Shown: piece after piece, positions 46,371-57,156 of the stretch
How the letters are laid out: each line of letters begins with the position of its first letter
Numbering within the stretch: the stretch's first letter is position 1
Assembly: GCA_900618795.1 (NCBI GenBank)
Contig: UYJD01000003.1
Span: 869,814 to 933,813 of the forward strand
Length of the DNA: 64,000 bases
DNA from: Cyanodermella asteris
Taxonomy: Eukaryota > Ascomycota > Lecanoromycetes > Ostropales > Stictidaceae
Reading direction: 5' to 3'
The notes under the pieces: model-generated
Told to the model about the DNA's origin: nothing
Databases searched by the model: none
The model's input: the letters and a program-made list of their open reading frames with translations, nothing else
Translations under genes and position numbers: made by a program

Positions 46371-48149
46371 TCAACCAATCCTTCTTGTCCTCGTCTCAAT
46401 CACCATAACACCGGCAATGATACACGCCGCGCAGAATCCAGTAATCAACCAAGTCTCCTTCTGAAACCCATCCGCATAGGCCTTCACAAACTCCGCTCTC
46501 GCCTCGTCCGGCAAGACCTTCACAATCGCCGCATTCTCCCTCAGACCCGCGACCTGCTCCGGACTCAACAGACCGTTCTCCACCAGATCCTTCAGATCAT
46601 CACTCAGGACCCTGTTCAGCATGTTTGCACAAGCAGCGATGCCGATGCTGCCACCAAGAGATCTAAACTGTCCGATGAAAGCCATGCCCACCGCCCTGTC
46701 CTGCGGCTGACAAACACGAGGAATAAGTGAGATGGCTGTATTGAGTGTCATCCCAAAGCCGATCCCGAGAATGACTTCGAAGGCCCACTGTGAAGCAGGC
46801 TGGCTCAGAGCACCGGCGTCGATGCCTGCGTACAGTGCCATTCCAAGGGTTTGCAAGCATCCGCCAGTCAGCAGGAGCCATACGGGCCGTATTCTCCACT
46901 TTTGGGCTAGGATGCCTGTGGCAAGGGAGCCGAGGGGCGAGACGACAGTGATGGGGAGGATGCGATATGCAGCGGATAGAGGACTTTGACCATCGACAAT
47001 CTGGGCTCGTAGCGGTAAATTGATGACGATGGCGAAGAAGCCGGCGCCCCAGCAGAGACTGCTAAGGAGGGCGCCCATTGTGAAGGGGTTGGTCAGGATG
47101 CGCCAGGGGAGGGCGGGTTCCTGTGTTGTTTTGCGCCGAGACTGTGCGTATTGCCAGACGACGAGTAAGATGAAGCAGAGAATTGCCATGATGAGGAGGC
47201 AGAGCGATGTGGCTGAAGTCCATGCATATTGACCTCCTCCGACTTCGAGGCAGGCAACGAGCAGGCAGGTGCCTGTGAGGATGAGCAGTACTCCCAAAAA
47301 GTCAATGCGCTTCAGATTTGCGAGGCTGTAGCTGGGTTGTTGCGATGGTGGCAGATGGTGGTAAGGATAACGCGCCGGAATGGAGAACCAGCAGAATACT
47401 AGGGCTATAGCTCCTCCGGGAAGGTTCAGCCAGAATATCCATCTCCAAGTCGTGTGTTCGTTGATGACACCACCCAGAATCGGTCCGAGCAAGTTCCCCA
47501 AAGCGAAAGCACTGCTGAGGATCGTCGAGTACCGCGCAATCATAGACTTTGGAACCATTTCAACGCAAAGGATGAAAGTCAAAGCAAAAATTCCACCACC
47601 GCCGATACCTTGGAAAGCGCGGAAGACGCAAAGTTGGGTCATGCTCTGACTCCAGCCGCATCCGGCTGAGGCTGCCATGAACAGAATAATGGAGCCAATG
47701 AGGACAGGTCGTCGGCTGTAGACGTCGGAGAGCTTTGCAAGCGGAATGATGAAACCCGTGTAAGTGAGGAGATACGACGTGATGATCCAGCTTGAGCGAT
47801 CTTGTTGGTGAAGCTCGTCGACGATCGACAAGAGCGAGGTGCTTAAGATGGTGGTTTCGAGGAGACTGAGGAGGAGTCCGAGGCAGAGCGCCAGGGTGAG
47901 AGTATGAAGTCGCCATCCGTGTAGGTGGCTGGACGTGTCTTCGTCCGGACCAAGGACGCACGTGGACGCATTAGACGAAGAAGTAATGTTGACAGCTCGA
48001 ATTTGGCTATCCTTCATCTTCGAGTCGTCGTCGAGGTCTGCATGGTGGCTTGCGGTCTCCGTCACAGCGATCTGTGCATCTCGCTTTCCTTCTGTGCCCA
48101 TTTCAGGTTTTCTCTGCTGCTCAGCCAGCTCGAAATTATGATCAGACAT
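46371..48149 (-). CDS. MFS multidrug-type efflux transporter (DHA2, 14 membrane segments)
   Basis: A single exon encodes 592 residues. After an 80-residue polar N-terminus, membrane segments begin at LTLALCLGLLLSLLETTILS. Family marks are the segment-1 ET-T-I pattern, the segment 2-3 loop AKLSDVYSRRPVL (motif A), FRAFQGIGGGGIFAL (motif B region), the segment-5 motif SSAFALGNLLGPILGGVI (motif C) and NEHTTWRWIFWLNLPGG. Fourteen hydrophobic segments can be counted. This group exports drugs or secondary metabolites by proton exchange. The adjacent P450 remnant suggests a former small-molecule cluster; cargo is unknown. Confidence 0.92.
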   Translation of the reverse strand: MSDHNFELAEQQRKPEMGTEGKRDAQIAVTETASHHADLDDDSKMKDSQIRAVNITSSSNASTCVLGPDEDTSSHLHGWRLHTLTLALCLGLLLSLLETTILSTSLLSIVDELHQQDRSSWIITSYLLTYTGFIIPLAKLSDVYSRRPVLIGSIILFMAASAGCGWSQSMTQLCVFRAFQGIGGGGIFALTFILCVEMVPKSMIARYSTILSSAFALGNLLGPILGGVINEHTTWRWIFWLNLPGGAIALVFCWFSIPARYPYHHLPPSQQPSYSLANLKRIDFLGVLLILTGTCLLVACLEVGGGQYAWTSATSLCLLIMAILCFILLVVWQYAQSRRKTTQEPALPWRILTNPFTMGALLSSLCWGAGFFAIVINLPLRAQIVDGQSPLSAAYRILPITVVSPLGSLATGILAQKWRIRPVWLLLTGGCLQTLGMALYAGIDAGALSQPASQWAFEVILGIGFGMTLNTAISLIPRVCQPQDRAVGMAFIGQFRSLGGSIGIAACANMLNRVLSDDLKDLVENGLLSPEQVAGLRENAAIVKVLPDEARAEFVKAYADGFQKETWLITGFCAACIIAGVMVIETRTRRIG

Positions 48150-50361
48150 GTTGTTTTCAGTCCTTTGCAGAGAGACCAGCTCGGGTGAGGCAGCAGGGAG
48201 ACAATAATACTAAGGTCAATTTAGATAGATGTAGGGAGGTACAAGGCATGGGCATGCGAATAGCGAGAAGCAGCGTTCGCGACCCACGAGCGGGCGGCCG
48301 TGAGCACGAAATCTGGACCGAACCTCAGCCTTTGTATAAGCAGGCATGGAATGTCTCCCAGCATTGATAAAGACCGGGATGTGGAGCTCATGCAGTCGAC
48401 GAAAAGCCATAGCTAGCAGGTCGTCTCCGAAGCGCGGATTCGGAGAGGCAATTGACTCCGCCCGGGCTCATTTGAGTTTCACGGTCGACAACATAGCAGC
48501 CCGATGGCGGCACTGACGAACTCGAAGGTTTCGTTTAGGTGACCATGCGGCTGACAAGGCTGACCCAGCTCAGCAACAAGGCCGCCCACGCGCTTTTGCC
48601 ACGTAGACAAATTTCGTGTAGTTGGTGGTCGAAGCTCGTTAGCAGCTCTTGCATGAGGTTTTCGGGACAGCAGAAGAGGTACGACAGCCTTCTCACACGC
48701 ATCTTACCTTTTCGCAAGTATTGTGTGAGCGGTGTCGATCTGGTGGTTGTTACTTATTGGCTGGACTTGGCCTATCCTGAAGCTGCAGCACAGCAAAAGA
48801 AGTAACACACCCGAGACGCTGACCTGCGCTCAGCCATCAGATAAGGATGGCCTGTTTATAGGGCCAACTTATCTCGTCTCGGCGAGTCGAGATGCAGAGC
48901 AGGTCATTTTGCTGCACCAGCAAGCCACAAGGAGCACCACGACCGGCAGGCCGCTAATGACATGGGCCATGCAAAGAGGTCACAGTCTAGTCAGCCTGAT
49001 TGCCATCCCAGCCCAGCCATTGTGATCGTGAAGCCTTGGCTGGGATATCACAGACATCAGTAGTGGAAATGATGTGTGTGAAAAGAAGACTGTTGCAAGG
49101 TTGGGTCTGAGATCGGACTCCAAGAGCCCGGTCACGTGTGGTGCCAACGAGCGACTAACATATTCGCCTGCAGCAAGGGCGGGTAATCAAAGGTGGTTGC
49201 GCAAGTTCTGGAACATCTACTTGCGCTACTACGTTCATGTTTCCCCCGATAACCACGGCTCTGGGTACCTCCAGAAGTTGAGGCCTCGGTGTTCCCCGAT
49301 GTACTACTAGGTATTGATAACCAAGTAGTGGACGCAGGATACTGAGAGGTGTTCTCGACCGTAATTGCGCCATCACGCATGTACGCTTTGATGGGTACCA
49401 GAAGTCCGTCTGATGGACAAAGTCCTACTCAAGCAAACCAAGAAATAAGTTCTTGGGGGTTGGAAACCTTCATACTGCCGACTTGGCTGTTGTCGTCCCG
49501 CCATGACCGCCTCGGGCACGCGAATGAGGCTGACCTTGGCCGAGATATGTGGCAGCGCAGCCATAGTTTTCGCTAGTCTTTGCCGGCAGCCAGGGTCTCA
49601 CCTTGACCTCGTTGGGGACGAGCAGTGGCAAACCACGCCATTCGATTACTGCCGGAGGCTCTTGGTCTGGTATGTATGAGCAGGTGGCCTTGTGATTGTG
49701 CAGACAACATTGAACAGCACTGGAACGCGTGACAAATTACAGAGATCCGTCTTCAGATGTTCATGTTTTCGCCTCTCGTCAAATCATCAAGCTTCATCTT
49801 CTCGCAAACTCTTGAACGACGAAGACAGTGCTCGCTCGATCGATGTTCCTCAGTTCCAAGTGCAGATATCTTTGCAGAAATGATTTCTTCATCCAAAATC
49901 GAGCAAAGCTGTTCAATTCTGTAGCAATTTCATAGTACAATCAAGCTTCCTAGCAGCACTGAAAATCGAGTGCAGGTTGGGATGCGCGTCAAAAAAGTGT
50001 CGCGGGGCGGCGTTGAACGCGCTGCTTTGCGCACTTTCGGGTGGGCGACCGCCAAGCCGACATTTTACATTTTGCGCCTTTGACTCAACTCCCAACTGAG
50101 CCGCCCGCGAAGAAATCCCGTGTCAACATTTCCAACCCCCGACCACCTCGCCAAACCACCAGCTCTGTCGAGCCATCCAGTCCGTTCTGTCTGAATTCGG
50201 CTTCTGAACTCGTCTGATTGCCTCTCTGAGCTATCCCTGAGCTTCAACATCGCCGTCCGAGGGCCTTCGCAGGCTTCGCCGCTCCTCACCGGGCCTTGCG
50301 CCCGCTGGGTGCCCCCCAAAGCAACCATCACTTTCTAGTTCACAACGAAACCGCCATCAAG
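48150..50361. other. Divergent promoter region of MFS and BRF1 genes, 2.2 kb
   Basis: No open frame here resembles a protein family. A CACGTG palindrome occurs at about 49134-49139. The stretch just before BRF1 is C-rich, as in many housekeeping leaders. Confidence 0.5.
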
Positions 50362-53079
50362 ATGCCGCCTCTCAGTGAGGCGACCAAGCTCAGACGCGCT
50401 CGCATGCACAGCAAGGAACCTCGTGATCCTAACGCCAAGCCGCATCTACGCGCTCGCGGACGAATCTCGCAATCACCCTCGCTCTCACGTTCCGCCACGC
50501 CTGCCACTTTCGCCATTTCACAAGCCAGAAAGGACAAGGAGTGTCCGGTGTGCCAGAGCAAAAACATCATCAATGACGAAGGCAAGACCGTTTGTAACGA
50601 CTGCGGTTGTCTCCTCTCCGAATCTCAAATCGCGGCCGACCCTACTTTCCAAGAGGGCAGCAATGGAGCCGCTCAACTTCTGGGTCAGCATGTCGGTGCC
50701 GGACAGGAGACTGCCAGGGCTGCCCCTGGAACAAACCGAACCTTGGGCTTTCACGACAGTCACGAAATGACCAGGAGCACGGCCAAGTCGGACATCAGGA
50801 AGCTTGGAACGAGCATGGGCTTGCAGGTTGAGCAGTGTGATCGTGCCCACCACGTCTGGATCCTGGCCTTCAACAATGGCGCCACCAAGGGTCGAGAGAA
50901 GATACACATCTCGGCGGTCTGTCTGTACATATCTTTGCGAAGAGACAACACCAGCCAGCATCTGCTGATCGACTTTGCCGAGAAGGTCAATACTAACGTT
51001 TTCTTTCTCGGACACATTTACCAGGATGTGATCCGACGAACATACCTGGCCACTGGCGACGGCAGCCAAGAGCGTCTGCAGCTCCATGCCGTCAACATAG
51101 AAAACTTGATCCACAAGTACTGCGCAGAGCTCGAGTTCGGCACCGATGCCTTTCGCATTGCCTCCGAAGCTGTCCGCATCTTCAAACGCATGGACAGGGA
51201 TTGGATCACGACCGGTCGCCGACCTGCAGGTCTCTGTGGCGCTGCAATCATCTTGGCCGCACGCATGAACAACTATCGTCGCACTGCTCGCGAGGTGGTC
51301 TACACAGTGAAAGTGTGCGAAGTCACCATCAACAAGCGCCTGGAGGAGTTTGGTTTCACGGCCGCAGCGAAACTGCCGGTTGGCGAATTTCAGGCACATG
51401 CGCGCAAGTTGACGACCCAAAACTACTACAAGCGGGACGCTGACGATGGAGATGGCGTCGACGTGACTGCTCCGCCAGCTTACTACCGTCAATTTATACC
51501 AAAGAAGACCCGCAAACGGAAGCAGGCTGAATTGGGTACTGATAGCGAGGTTCAGTCTGTAGCCGATGACATCGACACTGCGATGGATACTGACGAGGTG
51601 CGATCCACACAGGGCGAAGAGGAAACGACAAGGGCTAGCAAGCGGTCGAAGATTAATGAAAGGGGTGGCTCCAAAACAACTGCGCGATCTCACAGCAAGG
51701 ACAATCAAGACCGGCGGGCCATGCCTCCGCCTCCTCCACCAAATCCACCCATCGACCCCGCCTTGCTGGAGGCGTCGAATGAGGCGTATGCGAGTATGAA
51801 CGCATCGCCACCGGCAGATGCTACCAGTGAGACTGCCAACAACACATCCAGCCAGAAAGAGACACCAAAGCGCCCCCCAAAATCTACAATCGCCTATACT
51901 GCCGAAGGAGAGAAAGCCTTAGATGATCTTGAGGCAGACATTCAGCTTGCGACCGAGAATCCTGTGCATGATGACCTTGCTCGCAGAGCTCACCAGGAGT
52001 TGGATGAGAATCCCCCGATTCCAGCTCCCAGTAGTCATGCAAGCTCACCTGCACCTTTACTCGAGCGAGAGCAAGAAGCGGTGATTCCACAGCCCGACAT
52101 TCCAAACCACTCAGATCTTCAGCCAATCATGGTCACTGACACAGACGGCAACTCTGTGCCAAAGACATACTGGCCGACAACGGCACATCTCACCTCGAAA
52201 ATTCCGGACACACCTGTCATCGCAGAGGAAGAGTTTGACGGTGATCCAGAAGTTGACGACTGTATTCTGGACGAAGAGGAGCGCAACAATAAGGAACGGA
52301 TCTGGATTACCAAGTACGGGACCTACCTGCAAGAACTGCATCTGAAGAAGCTGGGGCGCCTCTTGGACGAGCAGAACGGTGTTGTGAAGACGCGAGCCAA
52401 GCGTTCAAAGCCAAGACTGGGGGATGTCAGCGGCTATGAGAAGTACCCGGACGGAAACGTTGCACAAGGACTTGGAGAGTCATACCAGAAGCTTTGGCAG
52501 TTTCGCGGCCCCAAAGGCTTGAGTAGCAAGATCAACTGGGACCGTGTCAAGGAGATTTATAGGCCCAAGAGCCCGGCTGAAAGTTCACAGTCCGGGGCAG
52601 ACACGCCGCAGAACATCTTTGCCAGTGGTGATCTGCTGATCAAGAAGATTCGTAAGAAGCAGCCCTCTACCCGAGCCGGCCGCGAGGAGCAGAAGCGATT
52701 GAATGCTGAAAAGCGGGCCGCTAAGAAGGCAGAGAAAGAGAAGCTACAACAAGAAAAGGATGGCGCTTTCCAGCGGATGAGCGCAGAAAGGGGTCGCCGA
52801 ATCGAGGAGATGATCAAGGAGAACGAGGGTATGCAGCTGGATATCAGCGCTGCTGCTGCTGCTGCTGCTGCTACTGAGGCAGATGCAGATGAAGACGATG
52901 CCGAGGCAGCTGCAGACCGGGCTATGGTTGACCTTGACCATGCCAGGATGCAACCGGGAGGAGTGGAAGACTTCCTTGATGGGGAAGAGGACGAGGAAGA
53001 AGACGAGTATGATGAGGAAGATGACGACGGAGACGGCTCTCGCCCACCTTCGCCGGAGTGGGAGGGAGAGGAGGTTTGA
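50362..53079 (+). CDS. brf1: TFIIIB subunit BRF1 (RNA polymerase III initiation factor)
   Basis: A single exon encodes 905 residues. The ATG at 50362 is the first in frame. A TFIIB-type zinc ribbon has Cys61, Cys64, Cys78 and Cys81. Two cyclin-like repeats follow, about residues 130-220 and 235-330 (CLYISLRRDNTSQHLLIDF, GLCGAAIILAARMNNYRRTA). The Brf1-specific TBP-binding block is near 640-740 (WITKYGTYLQELHLKKLGRL, KINWDRVKEIY). The tail has an Ala run from (GCT)n and a long Asp/Glu stretch. BRF1 bridges TFIIIC and TBP and recruits Pol III to tRNA and 5S genes. The basic 50-residue extension before the zinc ribbon is longer than in yeast. Confidence 0.95.
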   Translation: MPPLSEATKLRRARMHSKEPRDPNAKPHLRARGRISQSPSLSRSATPATFAISQARKDKECPVCQSKNIINDEGKTVCNDCGCLLSESQIAADPTFQEGSNGAAQLLGQHVGAGQETARAAPGTNRTLGFHDSHEMTRSTAKSDIRKLGTSMGLQVEQCDRAHHVWILAFNNGATKGREKIHISAVCLYISLRRDNTSQHLLIDFAEKVNTNVFFLGHIYQDVIRRTYLATGDGSQERLQLHAVNIENLIHKYCAELEFGTDAFRIASEAVRIFKRMDRDWITTGRRPAGLCGAAIILAARMNNYRRTAREVVYTVKVCEVTINKRLEEFGFTAAAKLPVGEFQAHARKLTTQNYYKRDADDGDGVDVTAPPAYYRQFIPKKTRKRKQAELGTDSEVQSVADDIDTAMDTDEVRSTQGEEETTRASKRSKINERGGSKTTARSHSKDNQDRRAMPPPPPPNPPIDPALLEASNEAYASMNASPPADATSETANNTSSQKETPKRPPKSTIAYTAEGEKALDDLEADIQLATENPVHDDLARRAHQELDENPPIPAPSSHASSPAPLLEREQEAVIPQPDIPNHSDLQPIMVTDTDGNSVPKTYWPTTAHLTSKIPDTPVIAEEEFDGDPEVDDCILDEEERNNKERIWITKYGTYLQELHLKKLGRLLDEQNGVVKTRAKRSKPRLGDVSGYEKYPDGNVAQGLGESYQKLWQFRGPKGLSSKINWDRVKEIYRPKSPAESSQSGADTPQNIFASGDLLIKKIRKKQPSTRAGREEQKRLNAEKRAAKKAEKEKLQQEKDGAFQRMSAERGRRIEEMIKENEGMQLDISAAAAAAAATEADADEDDAEAAADRAMVDLDHARMQPGGVEDFLDGEEDEEEDEYDEEDDDGDGSRPPSPEWEGEEV
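52848..52872 (+). repeat. (GCT)n trinucleotide repeat in BRF1
   Basis: Eight GCT units encode an alanine run at about residues 829-837, next to the acidic tail. Confidence 0.9.
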
Positions 53080-53414
53080 TGGCCAACATGGTGGGAATTT
53101 GTTGCGACGATGAAGGCTGTAACAGGGGCTAATGCAGTGGTGTATTCATAGCGTCTTTTTTCAAGCAGTGCATCGACGGTCGTGTCAAGGCGTCTTGGAA
53201 GGATGATACCCCTGGGAAATGAATTTATGTTTAGATGGACAATCCAGTAATGTACGAAATGCAGTCAAGTCTGTGCATAAGCAGACCTCGTACCTTCTTT
53301 GCCCTGTAACGAGAGATCATTACTCAGGCTCGTGTGCATCTTCTCGACACATCAAATTCCAGCAAAGTTGACAGTCAAGTACTCCGAAGAATCCCAGCAC
53401 CAAAATCATTTCCA
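53080..53414. other. Spacer after BRF1
   Basis: 335 bp between convergent 3' ends. No feature recognised beyond likely terminators. Confidence 0.5.
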
Positions 53415-54690
53415 TCAACCTAACTCACATTGCAACAATACACAATCCTCATTCACATGAACATCTTTTCTTGAGCCCCAAATAATCTGCCTCCCTCCCC
53501 TCCCCCATGCGGTGAAACTGACGGCCCAAATCCAATCCCGAGGATCCACCGCAACACACCCACTCAGCGGCACGAACCCATCATTTCCCGTCCCAGCTAC
53601 TCTCCGCGTGCTCTTCGCCGGCAGCCTGTCTGCCAGAAAAGAAGCCTCAACTTCGTCATCACCGTACCGCGCTGATTCGAGTACATGTACCAACCGATTC
53701 CGGACCAGGGAGTGTAGAGGTTCGCAACGGGAGACTTGACCCGATCCGTGACACATCCATCGTCGCCGTCGCCGTCGCCGTCGCCGTTGCCATCGCACTC
53801 CGGACGGTCAACGAGCCATCCAGCCATAGTCGTACCCGGGCATTCCCACCCCCTCGGCCCACTCCCATTCGCACCGATTCTCCATCGGCGTACTCCCAAA
53901 AGGAAAAAAGAAAAAAGAATTCACTAATACCCTACCGTTCCACGTCCGAGACCTCAATCGTCCAGTTCCACGACTCCAGCGTCGTACCCGAATCATGCGT
54001 TTTCCCGTACAAGGCGGGATTCCAGATTATGATTCCAGGAACGTTGCCCGTGTCGGCGCATCCCGGCCACGCGCGGACGAAAGCCGTCTAGAAATCCCAA
54101 TACACGTGACTCGTACTCATGAGCGGCGTGACGCATATCCAGCACAGATAAGCTTCCTTTGAATCCGGATCGGGATCCTTGCATTCGACGCTCCTGCGAT
54201 AGTGGACGTGACTTTTTTTCCCGCCCGAGACGAGGTCCTGGGAAGCCCCGTACGTACTTGAACCTCTTTCGTCTCGTAATGTCATCGTTATATTTATCTT
54301 TTGTCACGTCGGTCACGTTCTGGAAATGGTGGCTTCAAACGTTTGTCCCCGGATGCATCGTGCTGTTCCCCGTGGTTTTACTGCGTGAAGTGGCGGATGT
54401 TGTCGAGTGGCTTTGACGGGACGGTTCGCGTGTCGGCCCGAGACAGCGCCTTGACCTGGGTGTAGCGGGTCGGAGGCGTAGGTTGAGGCGGCGCCGTACC
54501 CGGGAACAATGTCGAGGGTGCGGCGGGGAGAAGAGGTGGAACTTGGTTAGGGTGGCGGAGTAGGTAATTAAGGGGGCCGAGATCTTATTGGCTGGAGACG
54601 TTGGGGAGTAGAAGTGTGGCGATAGTTGGGGTGGAGAGGGAGATGGAGAGAAGAAAACGAACAATGACGTAAAGATACATGATGGGAGAG
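53415..54690 (-). pseudogene. Probable broken gene for a secreted protein
   Basis: Several protein-like stretches follow one another on the minus strand in different frames. At the 5' side (about 54680) MYLYVIVRFLLSISLS resembles a signal peptide. Then come a Pro/Thr-rich part, a segment with Cys (VECKDPDPDSKEAYLCW), a Trp/Asn-rich segment (IIIWNPALYG, LESWNWTIEV) and a C-terminal part (FVPLSGCVAVDPRDWIWAV). A (GGCGAC)n repeat lies inside it. The pieces read like one Cys-containing secreted protein, but about two or three breaks separate them, some of which could be unrecognised introns. I know no family for it. Whether all pieces belong to one gene is inference. Confidence 0.4.
53761..53790. 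repeat. (CGTCGC)n hexanucleotide repeat
   Basis: About five units of CGTCGC; on the minus strand they would encode a Gly-Asp run if translated in the frame of the secreted-protein remnant. Confidence 0.85.
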
Positions 54691-55146
54691 GGTATTTCAG
54701 TTGTAGGGATGCAAGGTTCAAGAGGGAACGCCTTATGAGAAAGATGAAGGATGTAGGAAAGCAAAGGACAGGAGCAGGCAGAATCGCTTGCAACATAATG
54801 ATGGTTCGTGTTTGGCATTCGTTGGCGGTGAGACCTAACGTCTCCGGAAGGCTCAAGATCAAGCCGAGTCAGTGCATCAGCACTTGATGAGCATCGGAGA
54901 GACTTCAAATGCTTGTTGTATTCAACTTTGTGGAGCGCAGCTTGCAGGGCTGACATGGGAACAGCATTCTCAAATGAAGGACTCATCCGAAGAAGCATGC
55001 TTTCCGACAACTCTTTCCTCAACTAGCCACGATGGGCAATCTGGTACTGGCGGAAACAGTTTGTGCAGTGATCGCGCGTATTAATAGATTCATACCGTAT
55101 AACGTCTGAGGGGTATCATAGCACGTCGTTACCTCATATCCGTCGT
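54691..55146. other. Intergenic region
   Basis: 456 bp between the secreted-protein remnant and the next minus-strand gene; it should hold the former's promoter and the latter's terminator. No gene seen. Confidence 0.5.
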
Positions 55147-57156
55147 TCAGGGCAAAAGCTTCGAGTACGGCTCCGCAGTGTCCCTGTACCACTTCAAGCT
55201 GATCGGCACATTCCCACTGTAGCCGACATCGCCCTCCATCTTTTCGATCTTCCTAGTAACCTTGCCTACCAGCTTTGCGATCCACTTATCGTTAGCCGCC
55301 GCGTTGATCGTAGCCTGCTTCAAGCCCGCTTTCATGTTCCCGGTCAATACTCTCGAGAACTCCTTGAAGCCATGCACTTCCGTGTCCATTGATACGTTAT
55401 CGCCCTCTTTTTCAAACTCGATAATTTTCGTTGCCTTCACCAGTGCGGCGACGAAGTTGAGGAGTTCCTGATCGAAGACTACCGGTAATCTTCCGTGAGC
55501 GCTGACCTTTATGAATGTTTCGTCGCGTTCATTGTGTTGGAGAACGTTTTTGGCTCGGGTCGCTTTGGGCATGCTGTCTGCTTCCTTGATGACGCGGCGA
55601 AGTTTCTGTCTTTGTTCTTCTTGTTGCTCCTTAGTAGGAAGCAGATGCTCGTGATGGGGAAGCAGGTATGACGGGACAACGAGGGTCGCATCTGCGCCAG
55701 CGAGCCTAATGACTTCTTTCAGATTGATTCGTTCGGGCAATGTTCGATACGTGACAATGTCATTCAAAATGACGCGCGCGATGATGTCGTAGTCGGTGAA
55801 GAACGGCACCTGAGCACTGGCAACCACATCCGAGAGCTGCACTGCAAAGTTCGCTCCTCGAAGCCAATCGAAAATGCGCTCTCGGAGCTTCCGGATGTCG
55901 TTGCCCTGGCCATATTCGGCAAAGACCTGGGATCCGAGAATAGACTGCAGCCAACGACCGGAGGCGGCAACTGTGATGGATGAGATTCTAACGGGGTGGA
56001 AGTAGGCGATCGGGTTCAGGAGGAGGCGAAGGAGCATAGGAAGGCGATGTAGAAATTTCCGCGTACTGGGGCCGCTGATGTTCCTCAGTGTTGAGACACT
56101 GACCGATGTCTTTGGCGGATGTTGAATCGAAGGCTTATCGTGTAGCTGCGAACAGATTGCTGCTCGCAAATGGGCCTCATTATGAAGATCCAAGTTCGAA
56201 TCTCCTTGACCGTGTTGCTCTGCCACCAGCCGGTTCACCTTCTTACGGGCAAGGTTGATCTCGTCGCTACTCGATATCTCGTCCAGTGTTCTCTGATAGC
56301 GCATAGATGCTTCGTCATCGTCGGCTTCGATCCTTTTCATTACTTGCGTACTGCTTTCTCCTCGTTTCAAAGGCATTGGTGAATTCCCGGCCGTCATCCT
56401 GTCGGTCATTCTCACCTTCTCAGGCTCAGCCCAATGTTCAGCATCGTGAGAGCTCCAACTGGACGCGGCTTTCGGGAGCGGCGTGTCTTCGTCCATCAAG
56501 GCATTACCCCGTTCGTCGCGACTGTCCGGTCCGAGCTTACCAAACGTCATCTCGTATTGGCCACCTTTGACATTGCCGTATACATCGTCGACCTGGACGT
56601 GTCGGAACAGAGCCACCGTAACCTTCTCTACCTGAAGAGCCAGCTCCATGTCATCAGACAGCTTGATGCCCACTTCGATACCATGCGCCACAAGCGTCAA
56701 ATTCGATAGCGAGAAGGTGACTCCACGAATGACCATAAGTCCAGCCACATCCACATCGATCTCGAGCGCCGGAATCTCGAACAAGGCGATTTTGTCGGCG
56801 GTGAAATGCAGCGTCTGCAACAACCTCCTAAGGTACGTCCGCACAACATCCGCGACTGCCTGGAATTGGTATATCGATGCCACTGCCATACAGGGCCAAC
56901 ACGCAGCTAGAAAGAACCAGTAAAATAGCCATGATGTCGATGATGCCGCACACGTCAGATTCAGGCCGAAGACCAATAGCACCACAGGCACATCGCGAAG
57001 AATTCGTCTCTTCTGGCGCTCGCCGCTAAGTAGTATATATGTGAAGACTGCAGCGCCCGATAAAAGCCAAGTTCGGACGAAGCTGAAGCGACCGGATGCA
57101 GCGAGGACGGCAAGAATGAAAGCCTCGGGGGCCATGGACCCAAGTAGGCCGCTCAT
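55147..57156 (-). CDS. Conserved fungal membrane protein of unknown function
   Basis: A single exon encodes 669 residues. Three or four hydrophobic segments lie within residues 8-105 (FILAVLAASG, LLSGAAVFTYILL, VPVVLLVFGLNL, WLFYWFFLAACW). A beta-rich stretch follows from about 125 to 210 (ALEIDVDVAGLMVIRGVTFS, LTLVAHGIEVGIKL). A polar, disordered middle (225-340) comes next, then a second folded part with a Glu/Gln/Lys-rich helix near 520 and a C-terminal domain. The beta-rich stretch after an N-terminal membrane anchor is loosely like the start of bridge-type lipid-transfer or AsmA-like proteins; this is a weak inference. The reading frame is complete. I do not recognise a named family. Confidence 0.8.
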   Translation of the reverse strand: MSGLLGSMAPEAFILAVLAASGRFSFVRTWLLSGAAVFTYILLSGERQKRRILRDVPVVLLVFGLNLTCAASSTSWLFYWFFLAACWPCMAVASIYQFQAVADVVRTYLRRLLQTLHFTADKIALFEIPALEIDVDVAGLMVIRGVTFSLSNLTLVAHGIEVGIKLSDDMELALQVEKVTVALFRHVQVDDVYGNVKGGQYEMTFGKLGPDSRDERGNALMDEDTPLPKAASSWSSHDAEHWAEPEKVRMTDRMTAGNSPMPLKRGESSTQVMKRIEADDDEASMRYQRTLDEISSSDEINLARKKVNRLVAEQHGQGDSNLDLHNEAHLRAAICSQLHDKPSIQHPPKTSVSVSTLRNISGPSTRKFLHRLPMLLRLLLNPIAYFHPVRISSITVAASGRWLQSILGSQVFAEYGQGNDIRKLRERIFDWLRGANFAVQLSDVVASAQVPFFTDYDIIARVILNDIVTYRTLPERINLKEVIRLAGADATLVVPSYLLPHHEHLLPTKEQQEEQRQKLRRVIKEADSMPKATRAKNVLQHNERDETFIKVSAHGRLPVVFDQELLNFVAALVKATKIIEFEKEGDNVSMDTEVHGFKEFSRVLTGNMKAGLKQATINAAANDKWIAKLVGKVTRKIEKMEGDVGYSGNVPISLKWYRDTAEPYSKLLP

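Noticed and set aside
50518-51708. 396-codon minus-strand frame opposite BRF1
   Set aside because: Antisense to the zinc ribbon and cyclin repeats of BRF1; no domain of its own.
56190-56210. tRNA-like B-box string (GTTCGAATCTCC)
   Set aside because: It lies inside a long coding exon and has no A box or cloverleaf around it.
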